A DNA stretch of 64,000 nucleotides from Deferribacteres bacterium. Its GTDB lineage: Bacteria > Zhuqueibacterota > Zhuqueibacteria > Zhuqueibacterales > Geothermadaptataceae. The notes under the pieces were generated by a model that saw only the letters and a list, made by a program, of their open reading frames with translations, had not been told where the DNA came from and searched no databases. Where the stretch lies: NCBI GenBank assembly GCA_020633675.1, contig JACKDE010000002.1, positions 930,001 to 994,000 on the forward strand. Reading direction: 5' to 3'. Positions 52,390-62,470 of this stretch are shown one piece after another; the stretch's first letter is position 1, and the number at the start of each line of letters is the position of its first letter. The position numbers and the translations under genes are program-made.

Positions 52390-53733
52390 TCATTCGATCT
52401 CGCACAAGACAGCTTCAGTGTTGCCCGGCACACTGCTATTGGAAGATCGCTTGATATCCACAAGGGTCGAAACCAGGCCAATATTTTCTCCGGATAGCGC
52501 TGCATTCAGAAATTCGGCAATCAGTTTAATATTTCGGGCATGATCAAAATCCTGCTGCACTTTTTGTAAAGCAGCTTTTCTCATTGCATTGCGGAGCGAT
52601 GAATTTTGCAGCACCGAGATGAGCATTTCAGCCAAAGCTTCCGGATTTTTTGGTTCGACCAGCATGCCTGTTTTGCCATGCGTAATCAGTTCAGGAATGC
52701 CGGAAATGCGCGTGGCCACAACAGGCGTTGCGGTTGCCATCGCTTCAACCAGCACATTCGGAATTCCATCGCGGTCGCCATTTGTCTGCACTTCACAGGC
52801 CAGGGCAAACAAGTCAGCTCTTTGATAAAACGTCAGCAATTCCTGTTGCGATTTCTCGTTGTGTAAATGAACATTTTTTTGCAGGTTCAGCCTGTCAATT
52901 TGTGCCTGTAATTCTTGGCGCAGTTCACCTCCGCCAACGATATCGCATTCGAATTCAATCCCTTGCTCGCGTATGATTTTCAGTGCCTGCAGCAAAGTCG
53001 CGAAGCCTTTTTTGGCGACAAGGCGCCCGACCGAGAGAATGTGCGGCTTCTTCCTGGTCCTGTGGATTTTTCTATGTGGCGAAAACATATTCAGATCGAT
53101 GCCGTGGTAAACGCGAAACACCGGCGCGGCTTCACCGACGATGCTGATGAGGTGCCGCCGATTGTACTCCGTGCAGGTCACTGCAAATTTTGCGTTCCAG
53201 ATTTTGCGGGTGAGAAATTCAATATCACCCTGCAAATAGATGTCTTTGGCATGCGCGCTGAAGCTGTAAGGAATGCCTGTCAGCATTTTGACAAAATAGG
53301 CTACCGTGGTTGGCCCGTGGCTGAAGTGGGCGTGGAAATGCTGTACAGGTGCAGAAGACAATTTATCGTGCACTAAAATTCCTGCCTGTGCAAAGCGCTT
53401 GATGGTCGAAACGCTCTGCCGGCGCATGCTTCGGCTGAACGCAACTTTGAAAGCGTGCCAATAATTTTTGGGCGTTCTTCGCCAGAGCCGAATATTTGTC
53501 GAAAGAAAGTACAAAATATTCGGCCAGAATTTATCCGGGAGATAGGTTACGCCTGCATTGATTTTTCTCACCTGACCGTGAATGATTCGCTCTCCGGGAT
53601 TTCTAAGAGCAAAAATATGGATTTCGAATCCTGACTTTTCGAGCAATGCTATTTCATTAGCAATAAACGTTTCGGAAAGGCGTGGGTATCCTTTGAGTAG
53701 AAAGCCGATGGTATTGCGATTTCCTGATGGCAT
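52390..53733 (-). CDS. Glycosyltransferase family 4 (GT-B)
   Basis: A 447-residue GT4 enzyme. It begins FLLKGYPRLSETFIANEIALLEKSG, the entry of exopolysaccharide GT4 proteins of the WcaL/AmsK kind. Donor-domain motifs are HILSVGRLVAKKGFATLLQAL, CDIVGGGELRQELQAQ and DGIPNVLVEAMATATPVVATRISGIPE, with the EX7E glutamates. It lies 83 bp after the COG4671-type gene and 39 bp before the intact phosphotransferase gene, all on the minus strand. Confidence 0.92.
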   Translation of the reverse strand: MPSGNRNTIGFLLKGYPRLSETFIANEIALLEKSGFEIHIFALRNPGERIIHGQVRKINAGVTYLPDKFWPNILYFLSTNIRLWRRTPKNYWHAFKVAFSRSMRRQSVSTIKRFAQAGILVHDKLSSAPVQHFHAHFSHGPTTVAYFVKMLTGIPYSFSAHAKDIYLQGDIEFLTRKIWNAKFAVTCTEYNRRHLISIVGEAAPVFRVYHGIDLNMFSPHRKIHRTRKKPHILSVGRLVAKKGFATLLQALKIIREQGIEFECDIVGGGELRQELQAQIDRLNLQKNVHLHNEKSQQELLTFYQRADLFALACEVQTNGDRDGIPNVLVEAMATATPVVATRISGIPELITHGKTGMLVEPKNPEALAEMLISVLQNSSLRNAMRKAALQKVQQDFDHARNIKLIAEFLNAALSGENIGLVSTLVDIKRSSNSSVPGNTEAVLCEIE

Positions 53734-53816
53734 GTTATGAAATCCTGGGTTGTGCTGTCTTGACTGGAAATTCAGGAAATATCAAATTCAATGTTTTGCA
53801 TCGCGCAGAATATACC

Positions 53817-55034
53817 TCACAGGATTGCGCCTGCCTGAATAGAGACGTTTTGCATTTCTTCGAGCAGAAAGGATGAAACCGTTTCGGCTCCTGTCAAATT
53901 GGGTGTTGGCAACATGGCCAATCCGGATTTCGAATTGAGTTTTTTCGCGACCAATTCCGCCAAGCCGGTTGCGCACAGGTTTTGTGGATGAATGGCGTCG
54001 AGCCAGCCGTGCTTTGAAAATATGTCGCTTCGCATGGACTGCTCTGCGCTTGGCCCTGGACGCGGAATGACGATAGCGCTTTTTTGGAAACGCATGATTT
54101 CGCTGACGGTGTTATAGCCCGCCATCGATAGCACCAGATCGGCACGATGCAATTCGTCGATGATATCCTGTCTGCCGGATACGAATTGCACAGGCAGGTT
54201 GACGGCTTTTTTTTGCAATTTTTCTTTCTGTATTTTTCCAATAAAAGGCCCGGTTGCGAGTACGGCGTGAAAGCGGATTTTCGGCGGCAGCATACGAACT
54301 GCATTGAGAAACAGCTCCATAAAATTGCCAGCATCCGCGCCGCCGGTCACCAGCACTGTTTTACCATCTTTCGCGGCAGGGTTTGGAGCATTCCGCCGCC
54401 TCCGTTCTAATGACGCCTCTCGCGCGACATAGCCACAATATCGCGCTTTGCTGCGGACAGCTTGGGGGAACTCATACACTGCGTCCGTTGCGAATACGGT
54501 TTTACATCCATAAATATAAATGTTGTCGTAAAATTCTTCAACGGCTTCAAACGCGCCTTCCTTTTGCCATGTGTGTGTGACGACCTGCGGGGCATCAAGA
54601 ATATCGCGCAGTCCCAGCATAATTTTGGCTTCGGGGCGATGACGCTTGAGTGCTCGGAGCGGCTTGCGCAACTCTCCGAGTACACCGTGCGGCATGTGAT
54701 CGACCAAAAAAAGATGTGGCCTGAACTTCAGCACGATCTCTTCAAGCATCTGGGTGCGCAAATCCAACACATCCCGGCAAGACATCGACAAGCAGTACGG
54801 GCGCCAGATACCGGAATTAATCTTAACCAGAGTCGGCAGCTTGATGAAGTCACAGTTTGGCGGCAACTGAAAAAAAGGCGCTACCGGCGAATCGACAATC
54901 ATCAATATTTCTATGCCGGGGCATCGCTTTTGAAGCTGTTCGCTGATATTCAGGTTGCGACGCAGATGCCCCAAGCCATAACCATCCTGCGAATAAAGCA
55001 AAATGCGGCGTTTGCCTGAATTTGTTTTGCTCAT
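53817..55034 (-). CDS. MurG-like glycosyltransferase (COG4671 type)
   Basis: A 405-residue GT-B protein. It opens RILLYSQDGYGLGHLRRNL with the Gly-rich loop of the COG4671/MurG-like group, and has HLFLVDHMPHGVLGEL, LVTGGADAGNFMELFLNA and LVLSMAGYNTVSEIMRF with ALVIPRPGPSAEQ-like donor binding. Reaction and substrate are not known for this group. It is the first gene of the run of glycan genes, facing a 542-bp noncoding stretch that should carry its promoter. Confidence 0.85.
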   Translation of the reverse strand: MSKTNSGKRRILLYSQDGYGLGHLRRNLNISEQLQKRCPGIEILMIVDSPVAPFFQLPPNCDFIKLPTLVKINSGIWRPYCLSMSCRDVLDLRTQMLEEIVLKFRPHLFLVDHMPHGVLGELRKPLRALKRHRPEAKIMLGLRDILDAPQVVTHTWQKEGAFEAVEEFYDNIYIYGCKTVFATDAVYEFPQAVRSKARYCGYVAREASLERRRRNAPNPAAKDGKTVLVTGGADAGNFMELFLNAVRMLPPKIRFHAVLATGPFIGKIQKEKLQKKAVNLPVQFVSGRQDIIDELHRADLVLSMAGYNTVSEIMRFQKSAIVIPRPGPSAEQSMRSDIFSKHGWLDAIHPQNLCATGLAELVAKKLNSKSGLAMLPTPNLTGAETVSSFLLEEMQNVSIQAGAIL

Positions 55035-55576
55035 AATATCAGTTCAACTCAATGCCGGAATCGCCCAGCAACCAGCTGGAAATATCCAGCCTGTTCGTGG
55101 CGCAGGGAATAATGCATAAATTAGCTGCTCATTCCCTTTATTTTCAGTCCTTTGAAAATATGGAAGTGTAAGCGTACGCACATTACGCTAAGATAAGATG
55201 GGAAGAATGGACCTTTTTAAAAAGGCAATATCATTGTGATGTGTATTTCATTCCCATTCCCGAGAACCTTTATCCAAGATGCAATCCTGCTGGGAAAGTC
55301 GCGCCCGCCATTTGCATGGCGTTTGAATGAAAATCTTTATGTTTTTTGTTAGTTTAGCTAACAATATACCGACAAAACCATCCGATTGAAGAAAGTTGGG
55401 TCGGTCTTTTGCTCTCTACCGTTTTAAATCCAAAGCGCGCACTGCCCGTGGATGGGTGGTCTTTGTCCGCTCTTCTGCTCCAAAACCAGGCAGGTGATCA
55501 ACGCACGGTTATATGCGGTCTGCGAGGACATGTGCGGCAATTGCTTGGAACGATGGCAATTGCCGCAGCTTCAATT
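55035..55576. other. Noncoding gap with a small palindrome, upstream of the MurG-like gene
   Basis: 542 bp with no convincing gene. A perfect inverted repeat TTGTTAG-(5)-CTAACAA at 55346-55364 could be an operator or a hairpin; no regulator is tied to it. It is the likely promoter region of the minus-strand glycan gene run starting at 55034. Confidence 0.4.
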
Positions 55577-58500
55577 CTACCGGATCAGGGAGAGTTTTTG
55601 TGTCAACCGGCCATGCTTTGTTTGCAGCACATAAAAATAAATACCAGTCGCAGCATCTTTGTTGGAATCATTGCGTCCGTCCCAATTGACCGCATGCACT
55701 CCAGCCCCTTGAAAGCCTTGCTCGATGGCGCGGACAAGCTGGCCAAGGCGATTATAGATATACAAGGTCACCTGCGCACCAGTTGGAATGGAGTAGGTCA
55801 AGCGTGTTTGGGCATTAAAAGGATTCGGATAATTTGCCAGCAAGGCGAAATCGGCTGGTCCCGATTCAATTCCCTGCTGTACGCTCGAAATTGGCACATA
55901 TTCAAAAGCCCCGATATCCGGCGCCGCGCCGAGATAATCATTATCGGTTAAATTGAGCACGGTATCACCTTGCCAGACAAAAAAGGACACACCGCCATCG
56001 ATGCCGAGGCTGCCGGTGTCGTAGTGCAAATCGACGGTGATCGAGGGAGCCACCGTCATAATGGTGGCAGAATCGACATTGCTGGCTTCGAAATCGGTGC
56101 CGTTGTTCCAGAGCAGACCATGCGCCACAATGGAAGCGCCATCGATGTGCTTGAGCGCGGTCTTTTGGGTGCTGATGATGAGATTGTTGAGTGCGACGAT
56201 GTTGTCGCCTCCGGTCACGCCGTACTGGTTGGCGACCAGTGTGTTGTTGAAGAGATAGATGCGGTCTTTCAAGCTGGCGGCTGCAAAGTTTTCTTCGTTG
56301 GCGCTGCTGTCGACCATACCGATGGCTGCAGCGGCATTGCTGTCGATGGTGTTGTATTCGAAGAAGAACACTCTTTCCATCAGCAGACCGTCGTCGATGA
56401 GTTGGATGCCATCCTGTCCGTTGGCGGTGATCTGGTTGCGGCGCACACGATAGATCAGTGGTTGTGCGGTTTCGCTGAGTCGAATCTGAATGCCGTCGTT
56501 GCCGTTGTTGCGGATGATGTTGTTTTCTATGGTGATGTCGAGCTGCCGGTGCAGATCGATGCCTTCTTCGCTGTTGTTTTCGATGCGGTTGAAAGCGCAG
56601 GTGCCACCGCTGCCGGGCTCGTAATCGACGCCATCGCCGCATTGAGAGATGTGATTGTGCCGAATGTCGATAACGGCGCTGGTGATGATGCCGTCGCTGG
56701 CGTTGCGGATGGAGAAGCCGATGATTTTGGCGCCGCTGGCGGCTGCGTCGACGACGATGGCTGGGCCGCCGTCGCCATCGATGATGGTCTGCTCGATGAG
56801 GGAGCTGTCGTTGCTGGAGAAGAATTGCGATGCCAGGATGATGTTCTTGCTGATGCGCATTTCGCCGACATACTCACCGGGTGCGACCAGAATGGTGTCT
56901 TCATCGATGCTTTTGTTGAGCGCTTCCTGCAGGGTGACAAAATCTCCCGGCACGTGCAGGATGCCGGGATCGTGCTGGTTGAACTCGAACGCGCCGATAT
57001 CCGGCCCCTTGCCGATAAATTGATCGCCTGGGATGCTCAAAACAGTTTCGCCATCCCAGACGAAAGAGTCTGTGCCCTGATTGACACCGGGCCCGCGGCT
57101 GGTGTAGTGATAGGTGTTGTCGAGATTTGGGGCACTGCTGATAATGGTGGCAGAATCGACATTGCTGGCTTCGAAATCGGTGCCGTTGTTCCAGAGCAGA
57201 CCATGCGCCACAATGGAAGCGCCATCGATGTGCTTGAGCGCGGTCTTTTGGGTGCTGATGATGAGATTGTTGAGTGCGACGATGTTGTCGCCTCCGGTCA
57301 CGCCGTACTGGTTGGCGACCAGTGTGTTGTTGAAGAGATAGATGCGGTCTTTCAAGCTGGCGGCTGCAAAGTTTTCTTCGTTGGCGCTGCTGTCGACCAT
57401 ACCGATGGCTGCAGCGGCATTGCTGTCGATGGTGTTGTATTCGAAGAAGAACACTCTTTCCATCAGCAGACCGTCGTCGATGAGTTGGATGCCATCCTGT
57501 CCGTTGGCGGTGATCTGGTTGCGGCGCACACGATAGATCAGTGGTTGTGCGGTTTCGCTGAGTCGAATCTGAATGCCGTCGTTGCCGTTGTTGCGGATGA
57601 TGTTGTTTTCTATGGTGATGTCGAGCTGCCGGTGCAGATCGATGCCTTCTTCGCTGTTGTTTTCGATGCGGTTGAAAGCGCAGGTGCCACCGCTGCCGGG
57701 CTCGTAATCGACGCCATCGCCGCATTGAGAGATGTGATTGTGCCGAATGTCGATAACGGCGCTGGTGATGATGCCGTCGCTGGCGTTGCGGATGGAGAAG
57801 CCGATGATTTTGGCGCCGCTGGCGGCTGCGTCGACGACGATGGCTGGGCCGCCGTCGCCATCGATGATGGTCTGCTCGATGAGGGAGCTGTCGTTGCTGG
57901 AGAAGAATTGCGATGCCAGGATGATGTTCTTGCTGATGCGCATTTCGCCGACATACTCACCGGGTGCGACCAGAATGGTGTCTTCATCGATGCTTTTGTT
58001 GAGCGCTTCCTGCAGGGTGACAAAATCTCCCGGCACGTGCAGGATGCCGGGATCGTGCTGGTTGAACTCGAACGCGCCGATATCCGGCCCCTTGCCGATA
58101 AATTGATCGCCTGGGATGCTCAAAACAGTTTCGCCATCCCAGACGAAAGAGTCTGTGCCCTGATTGACACCGGGCCCGCGGCTGGTGTAGTGATAGGTGT
58201 TGTCGAGATTTGGGGCACTGCTGATAATGGTGGCAGAATCGACATTGCTGGCTTCGAAATCGGTGCCGTTGTTCCAGAGCAGACCATGCGCCACAATGGA
58301 AGCGCCATCGATGTGCTTGAGCGCGGTCTTTTGGGTGCTGATGATGAGATTGTTGAGTGCGACGATGTTGTCGCCTCCGGTCACGCCGTACTGGTTGGCG
58401 ACCAGTGTGTTGTTGAAGAGATAGATGCGGTCTTTCAAGCTGGCGGCTGCAAAGTTTTCTTCGTTGGCGCTGCTGTCGACCATACCGATGGCTGCAGCGG

Positions 58501-60316
58501 CATTGCTGTCGATGGTGTTGTATTCGAAGAAGAACACTCTTTCCATCAGCAGACCGTCGTCGATGAGTTGGATGCCATCCTGTCCGTTGGCGGTGATCTG
58601 GTTGCGGCGCACACGATAGATCAGTGGTTGTGCGGTTTCGCTGAGTCGAATCTGAATGCCGTCGTTGCCGTTGTTGCGGATGATGTTGTTTTCTATGGTG
58701 ATGTCGAGCTGCCGGTGCAGATCGATGCCTTCTTCGCTGTTGTTTTCGATGCGGTTGAAAGCGCAGGTGCCACCGCTGCCGGGCTCGTAATCGACGCCAT
58801 CGCCGCATTGAGAGATGTGATTGTGCCGAATGTCGATAACGGCGCTGGTGATGATGCCGTCGCTGGCGTTGCGGATGGAGAAGCCGATGATTTTGGCGCC
58901 GCTGGCGGCTGCGTCGACGACGATGGCTGGGCCGCCGTCGCCATCGATGATGGTCTGCTCGATGAGGGAGCTGTCGTTGCTGGAGAAGAATTGCGATGCC
59001 AGGATGATGTTCTTGCTGATGCGCATTTCGCCGATATACTCACCGGGTGCGACCAGAATGGTGTCTTCATCGACGCTTTTGTTGAGCGCTTCCTGCAGGG
59101 TGACAAAATCTCCCGGCACGTGCAGGACACCGGGATCGTGCGGCGGATCGGGTTCCTTGTATTCATAGGCTCCCATATCCGGCGCGATCCCGGAGTACTG
59201 ATTTTGTGGAATCTGCAGAACAGTTCGGCCCTTCCAAACAAAAAGATCCGTGGCCTGGTTCACCCCGGGACCGGATCCGCGATAACGAAAATTGTCGTCG
59301 AGGTCAGGCGCATCATGAAAAGTGGTTTTTGAATCGTACTTGCAATAATCAAAATCGTATGGATTGCCGCTCATTAAATTGTAGGCAGCCATCGAATTGC
59401 CATACACATGACGCATGCCAACGGTTTTATGATCGATGATAATGTTATTGATCGTGAGCACATTGTCGCCGCCAACGACGCCATAGCTGTTGCTGGCAAT
59501 CGTATTGTTGAAGATTTGCACCGGGTCTTTGATGGCCGCAATTTCATATTTTTCAAAGAGATTGCCCCAGGCCATCATGCCGATTCCAGCTGTACCGTTT
59601 TTGTAAATCAGGTTGTGCTCGATGAGAAAAGAACGATTCGAGATACCGGGATTTTCGACAAGCTGGATGCCATCATGCAAATTATTGTGAATGATATTGC
59701 GCCGAATGATGTAGTTGATGGTGGTGCCTGTATAATTTTGTAGCTGGATTTCGACACCATCAGCGCGATTGTAACGCATGATATTGTCTTCGATAATGAT
59801 TGAACACTGGTCATCGATGTCAATGGCTTCCGCAACGCTGTTCTCGATCAGATTGCGCGCACAGATGCCGCCGCTGACTGCGCTGTAATCGATACCATCA
59901 CCGTTCTCTGTAATGTGATTATCAGCGATGGTGGTATTTGATGCCTGCACTTTGATGCCATCCAGCCCATGGGTGACTTTCAGCCCGATAATTTTGCTGC
60001 CGATACCACCGGATTTGATCCAAATAGTAACTTCGTGTTCGCCGCCGCCATCTATTATGGTTTTGTCGATGTCGTTGCGATCACCCGAGATGATATAGCG
60101 CGATGCGAGTACGATCCGCTTTTGAATCAGTGGCCGCTCAAAATAGACGCCCTGCGCCACCATGACCGTATCGCCGCGATAGGCTGCATCGATGCCCTGC
60201 TGGATGGTCGGATAATCTTTGGGAATGCTGATGACTGATGCGTGCAGATTGGAGAGTGAGCTGATCAAGCAGATGAATGCACTGAGAACAGGTAAGAAGC
60301 GGTTTCGTGATGCCAT
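55577..60316 (-). CDS. Giant right-handed beta-helix protein with three near-identical repeats and a T9SS sorting domain
   Basis: A 1579-residue exported protein. The signal peptide ends near residue 26 (LHAS). Residues about 30-390 form a first beta-helix unit (YPTIQQGIDAAYRGDTVMVA, NosD/pectate-lyase-like parallel helix). Residues about 392-1420 hold three further units, each 361 residues long and almost identical (start HDPGILHVPGDFVTLQEALN). The C terminus carries the sorting domain NYPNPFNAQTRLTYSIP...LYIYNRLGQLV...ATGIYFYVL of type IX secretion. No catalytic residues of lyases or hydrolases could be recognised. A surface adhesin or matrix protein that holds polysaccharide is a fair guess. 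The identical repeats imply recent duplication. Confidence 0.9.
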   Translation of the reverse strand: MASRNRFLPVLSAFICLISSLSNLHASVISIPKDYPTIQQGIDAAYRGDTVMVAQGVYFERPLIQKRIVLASRYIISGDRNDIDKTIIDGGGEHEVTIWIKSGGIGSKIIGLKVTHGLDGIKVQASNTTIADNHITENGDGIDYSAVSGGICARNLIENSVAEAIDIDDQCSIIIEDNIMRYNRADGVEIQLQNYTGTTINYIIRRNIIHNNLHDGIQLVENPGISNRSFLIEHNLIYKNGTAGIGMMAWGNLFEKYEIAAIKDPVQIFNNTIASNSYGVVGGDNVLTINNIIIDHKTVGMRHVYGNSMAAYNLMSGNPYDFDYCKYDSKTTFHDAPDLDDNFRYRGSGPGVNQATDLFVWKGRTVLQIPQNQYSGIAPDMGAYEYKEPDPPHDPGVLHVPGDFVTLQEALNKSVDEDTILVAPGEYIGEMRISKNIILASQFFSSNDSSLIEQTIIDGDGGPAIVVDAAASGAKIIGFSIRNASDGIITSAVIDIRHNHISQCGDGVDYEPGSGGTCAFNRIENNSEEGIDLHRQLDITIENNIIRNNGNDGIQIRLSETAQPLIYRVRRNQITANGQDGIQLIDDGLLMERVFFFEYNTIDSNAAAAIGMVDSSANEENFAAASLKDRIYLFNNTLVANQYGVTGGDNIVALNNLIISTQKTALKHIDGASIVAHGLLWNNGTDFEASNVDSATIISSAPNLDNTYHYTSRGPGVNQGTDSFVWDGETVLSIPGDQFIGKGPDIGAFEFNQHDPGILHVPGDFVTLQEALNKSIDEDTILVAPGEYVGEMRISKNIILASQFFSSNDSSLIEQTIIDGDGGPAIVVDAAASGAKIIGFSIRNASDGIITSAVIDIRHNHISQCGDGVDYEPGSGGTCAFNRIENNSEEGIDLHRQLDITIENNIIRNNGNDGIQIRLSETAQPLIYRVRRNQITANGQDGIQLIDDGLLMERVFFFEYNTIDSNAAAAIGMVDSSANEENFAAASLKDRIYLFNNTLVANQYGVTGGDNIVALNNLIISTQKTALKHIDGASIVAHGLLWNNGTDFEASNVDSATIISSAPNLDNTYHYTSRGPGVNQGTDSFVWDGETVLSIPGDQFIGKGPDIGAFEFNQHDPGILHVPGDFVTLQEALNKSIDEDTILVAPGEYVGEMRISKNIILASQFFSSNDSSLIEQTIIDGDGGPAIVVDAAASGAKIIGFSIRNASDGIITSAVIDIRHNHISQCGDGVDYEPGSGGTCAFNRIENNSEEGIDLHRQLDITIENNIIRNNGNDGIQIRLSETAQPLIYRVRRNQITANGQDGIQLIDDGLLMERVFFFEYNTIDSNAAAAIGMVDSSANEENFAAASLKDRIYLFNNTLVANQYGVTGGDNIVALNNLIISTQKTALKHIDGASIVAHGLLWNNGTDFEASNVDSATIMTVAPSITVDLHYDTGSLGIDGGVSFFVWQGDTVLNLTDNDYLGAAPDIGAFEYVPISSVQQGIESGPADFALLANYPNPFNAQTRLTYSIPTGAQVTLYIYNRLGQLVRAIEQGFQGAGVHAVNWDGRNDSNKDAATGIYFYVLQTKHGRLTQKLSLIR
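56058..59141. repeat. Tandem repeat, period 1083 bp, about 2.85 copies, near-perfect identity
   Basis: Units start at 56058, 57141 and 58224, and the last is cut at about 59141. Direct comparison shows almost no differences; a few are GACATACT/GATATACT, GATGCTT/GACGCTT and GGATGCCGG/GGACACCGG near the right end. The period is exactly 361 codons, so copy number can change without frameshift. Assembly collapse or expansion is possible here. Confidence 0.93.
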
Positions 60317-60481
60317 GTCAGTTTACCTTTTCGCTAGGGACTGGAAAATGATGTATTTTGAAAGCAGAGTGTGCTACCTGAAGCAGCGGGCTTCCCTTCC
60401 AAAATCGTTTGCAAAATCCCTATTGCGAACGGCAAAACTGCAGAAAGGATGAATCAGCCAGATTTGGACGACTGTTTGCGC

Positions 60482-61180
60482 TCAATACAACAATCGGTGA
60501 ATGCCATTAACATACTTTGAGTTGCGCGACAGCCGGAATGGAAATGAGCGCGAGATGTGCTCAGCCGTCGGATCGCCTTTTTTGTCGTATTTCAGTTCGA
60601 TGACAATGTTGTCGTCATCTTTCGAGCAATGCAGGAACGTATTTTTTGTCGAATGAATGCGATAGTAGTGCAGTTCCGTGTCGACAGTGATTCGATAGTT
60701 TCGGTCGGCTGTTTGAAAGTATTTGCGTTTGTAGCGGTTTAGCAGCGCCGGTTGCAGCGTTAGCAGGTCGAGACCGACCAGATCAGGAATATCGGATTGC
60801 CGGAATACCTCGTGCAGGCTTTTGAGAGTAAAATTTTGGTCGAGAGTGAAGTCCTGTAAAAGGTAGGACTCCTTTTTGCCCATCAGGCCGTTTTTGATTT
60901 TGAGTTCGAGAATAGGCTTTTCAATGCGGCCAAAAAGATCGCCATACCAGCGAATGCGGCATTTGACGCGATGCTGCATGCCGTCGATATTGGCATAGAA
61001 ATTTTTCATGCCCAGCGAGTCGAAATAGATATTGTTGACGTAGCGCGCATAGTAGATTTCGCTGAACATTGCCGGATGCAATTTGATGATCGACTCGATT
61101 TGCGACGGTGTAAGTTCAGGCGCAACAAACTTACGTTCGTAGCGATAATCCTGCAATTTTGTGTAGCCTTCTTTTTGCAT
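60482..61180 (-). CDS. VTC-domain polyphosphate polymerase-like protein
   Basis: A 232-residue protein consisting of a single VTC (triphosphate-tunnel) domain. It starts DYRYERKFVAPELTPSQIE. Basic tunnel strands are NNIYFDSLGMKNFYANIDG, VKCRIRWYG, KPILELKIKNGLMGKKESY and VIELKYDKKG, the pattern of VTC4-type polymerases that make polyphosphate from ATP. It lacks the membrane part of the yeast complex and has no signal peptide, so the domain faces the cytosol. The CYTH-like lipoprotein gene is 127 bp upstream on the same strand. Confidence 0.87.
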   Translation of the reverse strand: MQKEGYTKLQDYRYERKFVAPELTPSQIESIIKLHPAMFSEIYYARYVNNIYFDSLGMKNFYANIDGMQHRVKCRIRWYGDLFGRIEKPILELKIKNGLMGKKESYLLQDFTLDQNFTLKSLHEVFRQSDIPDLVGLDLLTLQPALLNRYKRKYFQTADRNYRITVDTELHYYRIHSTKNTFLHCSKDDDNIVIELKYDKKGDPTAEHISRSFPFRLSRNSKYVNGIHRLLY

Positions 61181-61307
61181 TTTGTAAAATTCTCTTACCT
61201 GAAAATTTTTTGTTATATCAACATTTTATATGTTTGCAAGATGATGAAATTGTACCTGGAATCAAAGACCTTTTTCCCTGGCAAAAACGTTTGAGTCCAT
61301 GCTGCAG

Positions 61308-62243
61308 TTAGATCAGTTGGTGCCGAACCAGGAACCGAAAGAACGGAATTTTTTGCTCGAACGCATTGACGACCTTGTTGTATTTGGGCGTCAGGTCACG
61401 CTGGATATCCGGAAATTGCGCGCGGATGGCTTCGGTAATTTTGCTGCCGATTTTGTCCATATAGGCCCGGGTGTATTCGTCGGCATCGGTGTAGGCGATT
61501 TCATTGAGTTCCGGCTCAAGTTCGGTGAACCGAATACGCGCCCACAGTACTTCGCTGCTGACCTCGTCAAGCGAGATCGACATGAACGGGCTGTTGTTAT
61601 GGTTGATGTAAATGCGGCGTCGGCGCTGCTCGTTGGTGACAACAGGCTGCAAGTCCTGTGCATTCAGGCCGAGCTTGGCAACGGTTTCCTTGAATTCATC
61701 GCGTTTGGAGCGCTTGACGATGCCAATCGCCGGGTGCTTGTCGTCCATCGACTTGAACTTATGCGGGTAGTCGATGCCGAATTTGATTTCGCCACGATGA
61801 AGGGCATTGCTGGAGATGTTGTTGATTTTGACCTGCATCAACTCTTTGCCGCTTTTGTTGTCGTTCGGGTCGCTGACATTGGTGCGTCGACGATGCCGAA
61901 CCCCGGATTGCATCGCATGCAATTTTAAATCCGGCGTATCAAAATAGGTGTCGACGAAAAGTTCCTCACTGTAAGTCGCTTCCAGCGAAGCATCGATCGC
62001 TTGCAACCGGTCGGGATTTTCGACAAAGCTTTCGCGCAGGAAATCCCAAACTTCTTCGGTGCGGACGATAGGCACTGTCAGCTTGTCTTCGCTTTCGATG
62101 CGCATATCGGCGTGGCTAAAGCCTGTATTTCCGGCTTGTATCGTATCATCATTGGTCAGAGAATCAACTGCTGGCTCGGAACACCCAAAAAACACCACAC
62201 CGATCAGCAGAAGGATTTTCGAAAAAGCGAAATGTTTTTTCAT
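61308..62243 (-). CDS. CYTH/triphosphate-tunnel-fold lipoprotein
   Basis: A 311-residue predicted lipoprotein; the signal ends in the lipobox VVFFGC (C21). The body resembles the CYTH/TTM fold: E50-x-E52-x-K54 (ExExK hallmark, RIESEDKLTVP), YFDTPDLKLHAMQSGVRHRRR, ELMQVKI, RGEIKFGID and a late SISLDEV and ELEPEL acidic strand. These are the metal- and phosphate-binding residues of TTM enzymes, which hydrolyse tripolyphosphate or ThTP. TTM proteins are normally cytosolic, so a lipid-anchored exported one is odd. It lies just upstream of the VTC gene. Confidence 0.75.
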   Translation of the reverse strand: MKKHFAFSKILLLIGVVFFGCSEPAVDSLTNDDTIQAGNTGFSHADMRIESEDKLTVPIVRTEEVWDFLRESFVENPDRLQAIDASLEATYSEELFVDTYFDTPDLKLHAMQSGVRHRRRTNVSDPNDNKSGKELMQVKINNISSNALHRGEIKFGIDYPHKFKSMDDKHPAIGIVKRSKRDEFKETVAKLGLNAQDLQPVVTNEQRRRRIYINHNNSPFMSISLDEVSSEVLWARIRFTELEPELNEIAYTDADEYTRAYMDKIGSKITEAIRAQFPDIQRDLTPKYNKVVNAFEQKIPFFRFLVRHQLI

Positions 62244-62470
62244 CCTATCCTCCCGGAGATTTTATCATTGCCGTTCTGTTATAAAAGACAGTCTGTAACG
62301 GCCTGTCTTTGGAAGGCGAGTCCTGTTTTGCTACTTTTGAATCAGAGCACTGCGTGACAAAACATGAAAGCTAATCAGCCAAATTGCATGCAGGATTTTT
62401 AGCGGTCGCTCTAAGCTGAATATGTACGCGCATGGCTGCCATCCTGCTGATGGCTGCGTCGGGCTTTTGA

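Noticed and set aside
55970..59332. 1120-codon open frame on the plus strand, antisense to the beta-helix gene
   Set aside because: It repeats with the same 1083-bp period and arises from codon bias of the minus-strand gene, which has a signal peptide, a known fold and a sorting domain; the antisense product has none.
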